Below are positions 5,250 through 5,697 of a stretch of 5,697 bases of DNA, in pieces. The notes under the pieces were generated by a model that made no database searches, was not told where the DNA came from, and worked only from the letters and a program-made list of their open reading frames with translations. The position numbers and the translations under genes were made by a program. The stretch covers positions 1-5,697 of the forward strand of contig JAJCYX010000200.1 of the NCBI GenBank assembly GCA_029262715.1, written 5' to 3'. This DNA comes from Chloroflexota bacterium (GTDB lineage Bacteria; Chloroflexota; Dehalococcoidia; Lucifugimonadales; Lucifugimonadaceae). Numbering within the stretch: the first letter of the stretch is position 1; the number at the start of each line of letters is the position of its first letter.

Positions 5250-5495
5250 CTATTGGCCTGCTGCGAGCCAGTATCTTTCGAGCCAAGCAACTTCGGCTTC
5301 CAGTGCACTAGAACGATGAGTGAAAGGTCCCAGTCGAGGACCACTTACCGGAGAGAGATCGGCGTACCACTGACCTTCATTATCGGGTTCGACATGCGAA
5401 CCCCGCTGGATCGATAATTTCCCCAACTGGCCCAAGGGAATTGTTTCTTTGTAAACAGAGCGGACTGATCCGCCTGGTTGAACGAGGATCTGCAT
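5250..5495 (-). CDS. Small hypothetical protein (81 aa) upstream of the Ubl
   Basis: An 81-residue protein whose function I cannot assign. It opens with MQILVQPGG, like a beta strand, and has a central basic and polar part with SHVEP (33-37). It then has W43-Y-A-D-L-S-P followed by a Gly-Pro-rich GPRLGPF stretch (52-58), and ends in an amphipathic helix (about 62-76) with two Trp. This looks like a compact alpha/beta fold with a conserved core. The ATG at 5495 is chosen because GAGGG lies 10 nt upstream (5506-5510). The frame stays open to a TTG at 5567, but that start would overlap the preceding gene by over 50 nt. The gene begins 16 nt after the upstream stop and ends 110 nt before the Ubl gene. 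This suggests a shared transcript and perhaps an accessory role in conjugation. I recall similar short proteins in Planctomycetes but cannot confirm it. Confidence 0.65.
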   Translation of the reverse strand: MQILVQPGGSVRSVYKETIPLGQLGKLSIQRGSHVEPDNEGQWYADLSPVSGPRLGPFTHRSSALEAEVAWLERYWLAAGQ

Positions 5496-5505
5496 AATTC
5501 TAAAA

Positions 5506-5510
5506 CCCTC
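5506..5510 (-). promoter_or_regulatory. Ribosome binding site deciding the 5495 start
   Basis: The minus strand reads GAGGG here, 10 nt before the ATG at 5495. It begins one base after the TAG stop of the upstream gene (5512-5514). It favours the 81-residue product over the longer TTG-started reading frame. Confidence 0.55.
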
Positions 5511-5511
5511 G

Positions 5512-5697
5512 CTATTTGGCCCGACGCAAAATGTTTCGCCGGGGTCGATCCACCAGCAGGCCGTCAAGAACCGATTGGGCCGCCGAAAGTTCCGTCGCCA
5601 CGTGTCTTCGCAGAGACTGTTGATCCCTCAAATCCTGAGGTCGCACACCCTGGACCACCAGTCGCACCTGGTCAACCAACGAATCGAGTTCCTGGCT
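5512..5697 (-). CDS. C-terminal end of a helical protein, cut by the window edge
   Basis: This minus-strand frame is open from the right edge for 61 codons and ends in TAG at 5512-5514. The visible tail is strongly helical, with regularly spaced hydrophobic residues in SQELDSLVDQVRLVV and later Leu and Val positions. It ends in a basic, Arg-rich tail (RPRRNILRRAK). No domain can be named from so short a piece. A coiled-coil or scaffold role fits, but this is only a guess. It stops 16 nt before the 81-residue gene with a ribosome binding site between, so it is very likely the preceding gene of the same operon. It shows that the cluster continues beyond the window on the right. Confidence 0.6.
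   Translation of the reverse strand, partial: SQELDSLVDQVRLVVQGVRPQDLRDQQSLRRHVATELSAAQSVLDGLLVDRPRRNILRRAK

Noticed and set aside
5496..5567. 25-residue N-terminal extension of the 81-residue protein from a TTG at 5567
   Set aside because: It would overlap the upstream gene by over 50 nt, starts with a rare codon, and the internal ATG has its own well-spaced GAGGG.

Overview
The window is dominated by one leftward (minus-strand) gene cluster. It encodes what looks like a complete, compact bacterial ubiquitin-type conjugation cascade. In transcription order (right to left) it holds: the end of a coiled-coil-like gene (5512-5697), an 81-residue small protein (5250-5495), a 74-residue beta-grasp ubiquitin-like protein (4915-5139), an E2-like conjugating enzyme fused to a cysteine-rich zinc array (3869-4918), a JAB/JAMM metalloprotease of the deubiquitinase type (3289-3984), and an E1/ThiF-like activating enzyme (2621-3289). 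Downstream come a 182-residue helical protein (1885-2433), a 64-residue protein with a possible helix-turn-helix (1610-1804) and a TOPRIM-domain protein (899-1531). A rightward gene for a probable membrane protein (7-732, possibly cut by the left edge) converges on the cluster. A large hairpin (840-880) lies between the two convergent transcription units.

The four core genes are tightly packed. Ubl and E2 overlap by 4 nt (ATGA). E2 and JAB overlap by about 116 nt. JAB and E1 overlap by 1 nt (TGATG). This packing suggests co-translation and one pathway: E1 adenylates the Ubl C-terminus, the Ubl passes to the E2 cysteine (C182), the fused Cys-rich array may act as the target-selecting or E3-like part, and the JAB protease would process or remove the Ubl. 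The most unusual feature is the Cys-rich array: five tandem 15-residue units of the form CxxC-x4-CxxC-x3 plus a terminal CxxC, 22 Cys in all. This does not fit classical RING spacing.

A second notable feature is a hairpin with a 14-bp stem followed by a U-run (1545-1584). It sits just ahead of the TOPRIM gene's ribosome binding site, so expression of that gene may be attenuated or separated from the rest of the cluster.

The organism is clearly bacterial: Shine-Dalgarno sites precede most genes, in polycistronic order. By eye the base composition is near 50% GC. Several small proteins resemble in style the short conserved hypothetical proteins I associate with Planctomycetes, but that assignment is a low-confidence inference. 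No tRNA, rRNA, CRISPR array, transposase or integrase was seen, and no gap between genes exceeds about 190 nt.
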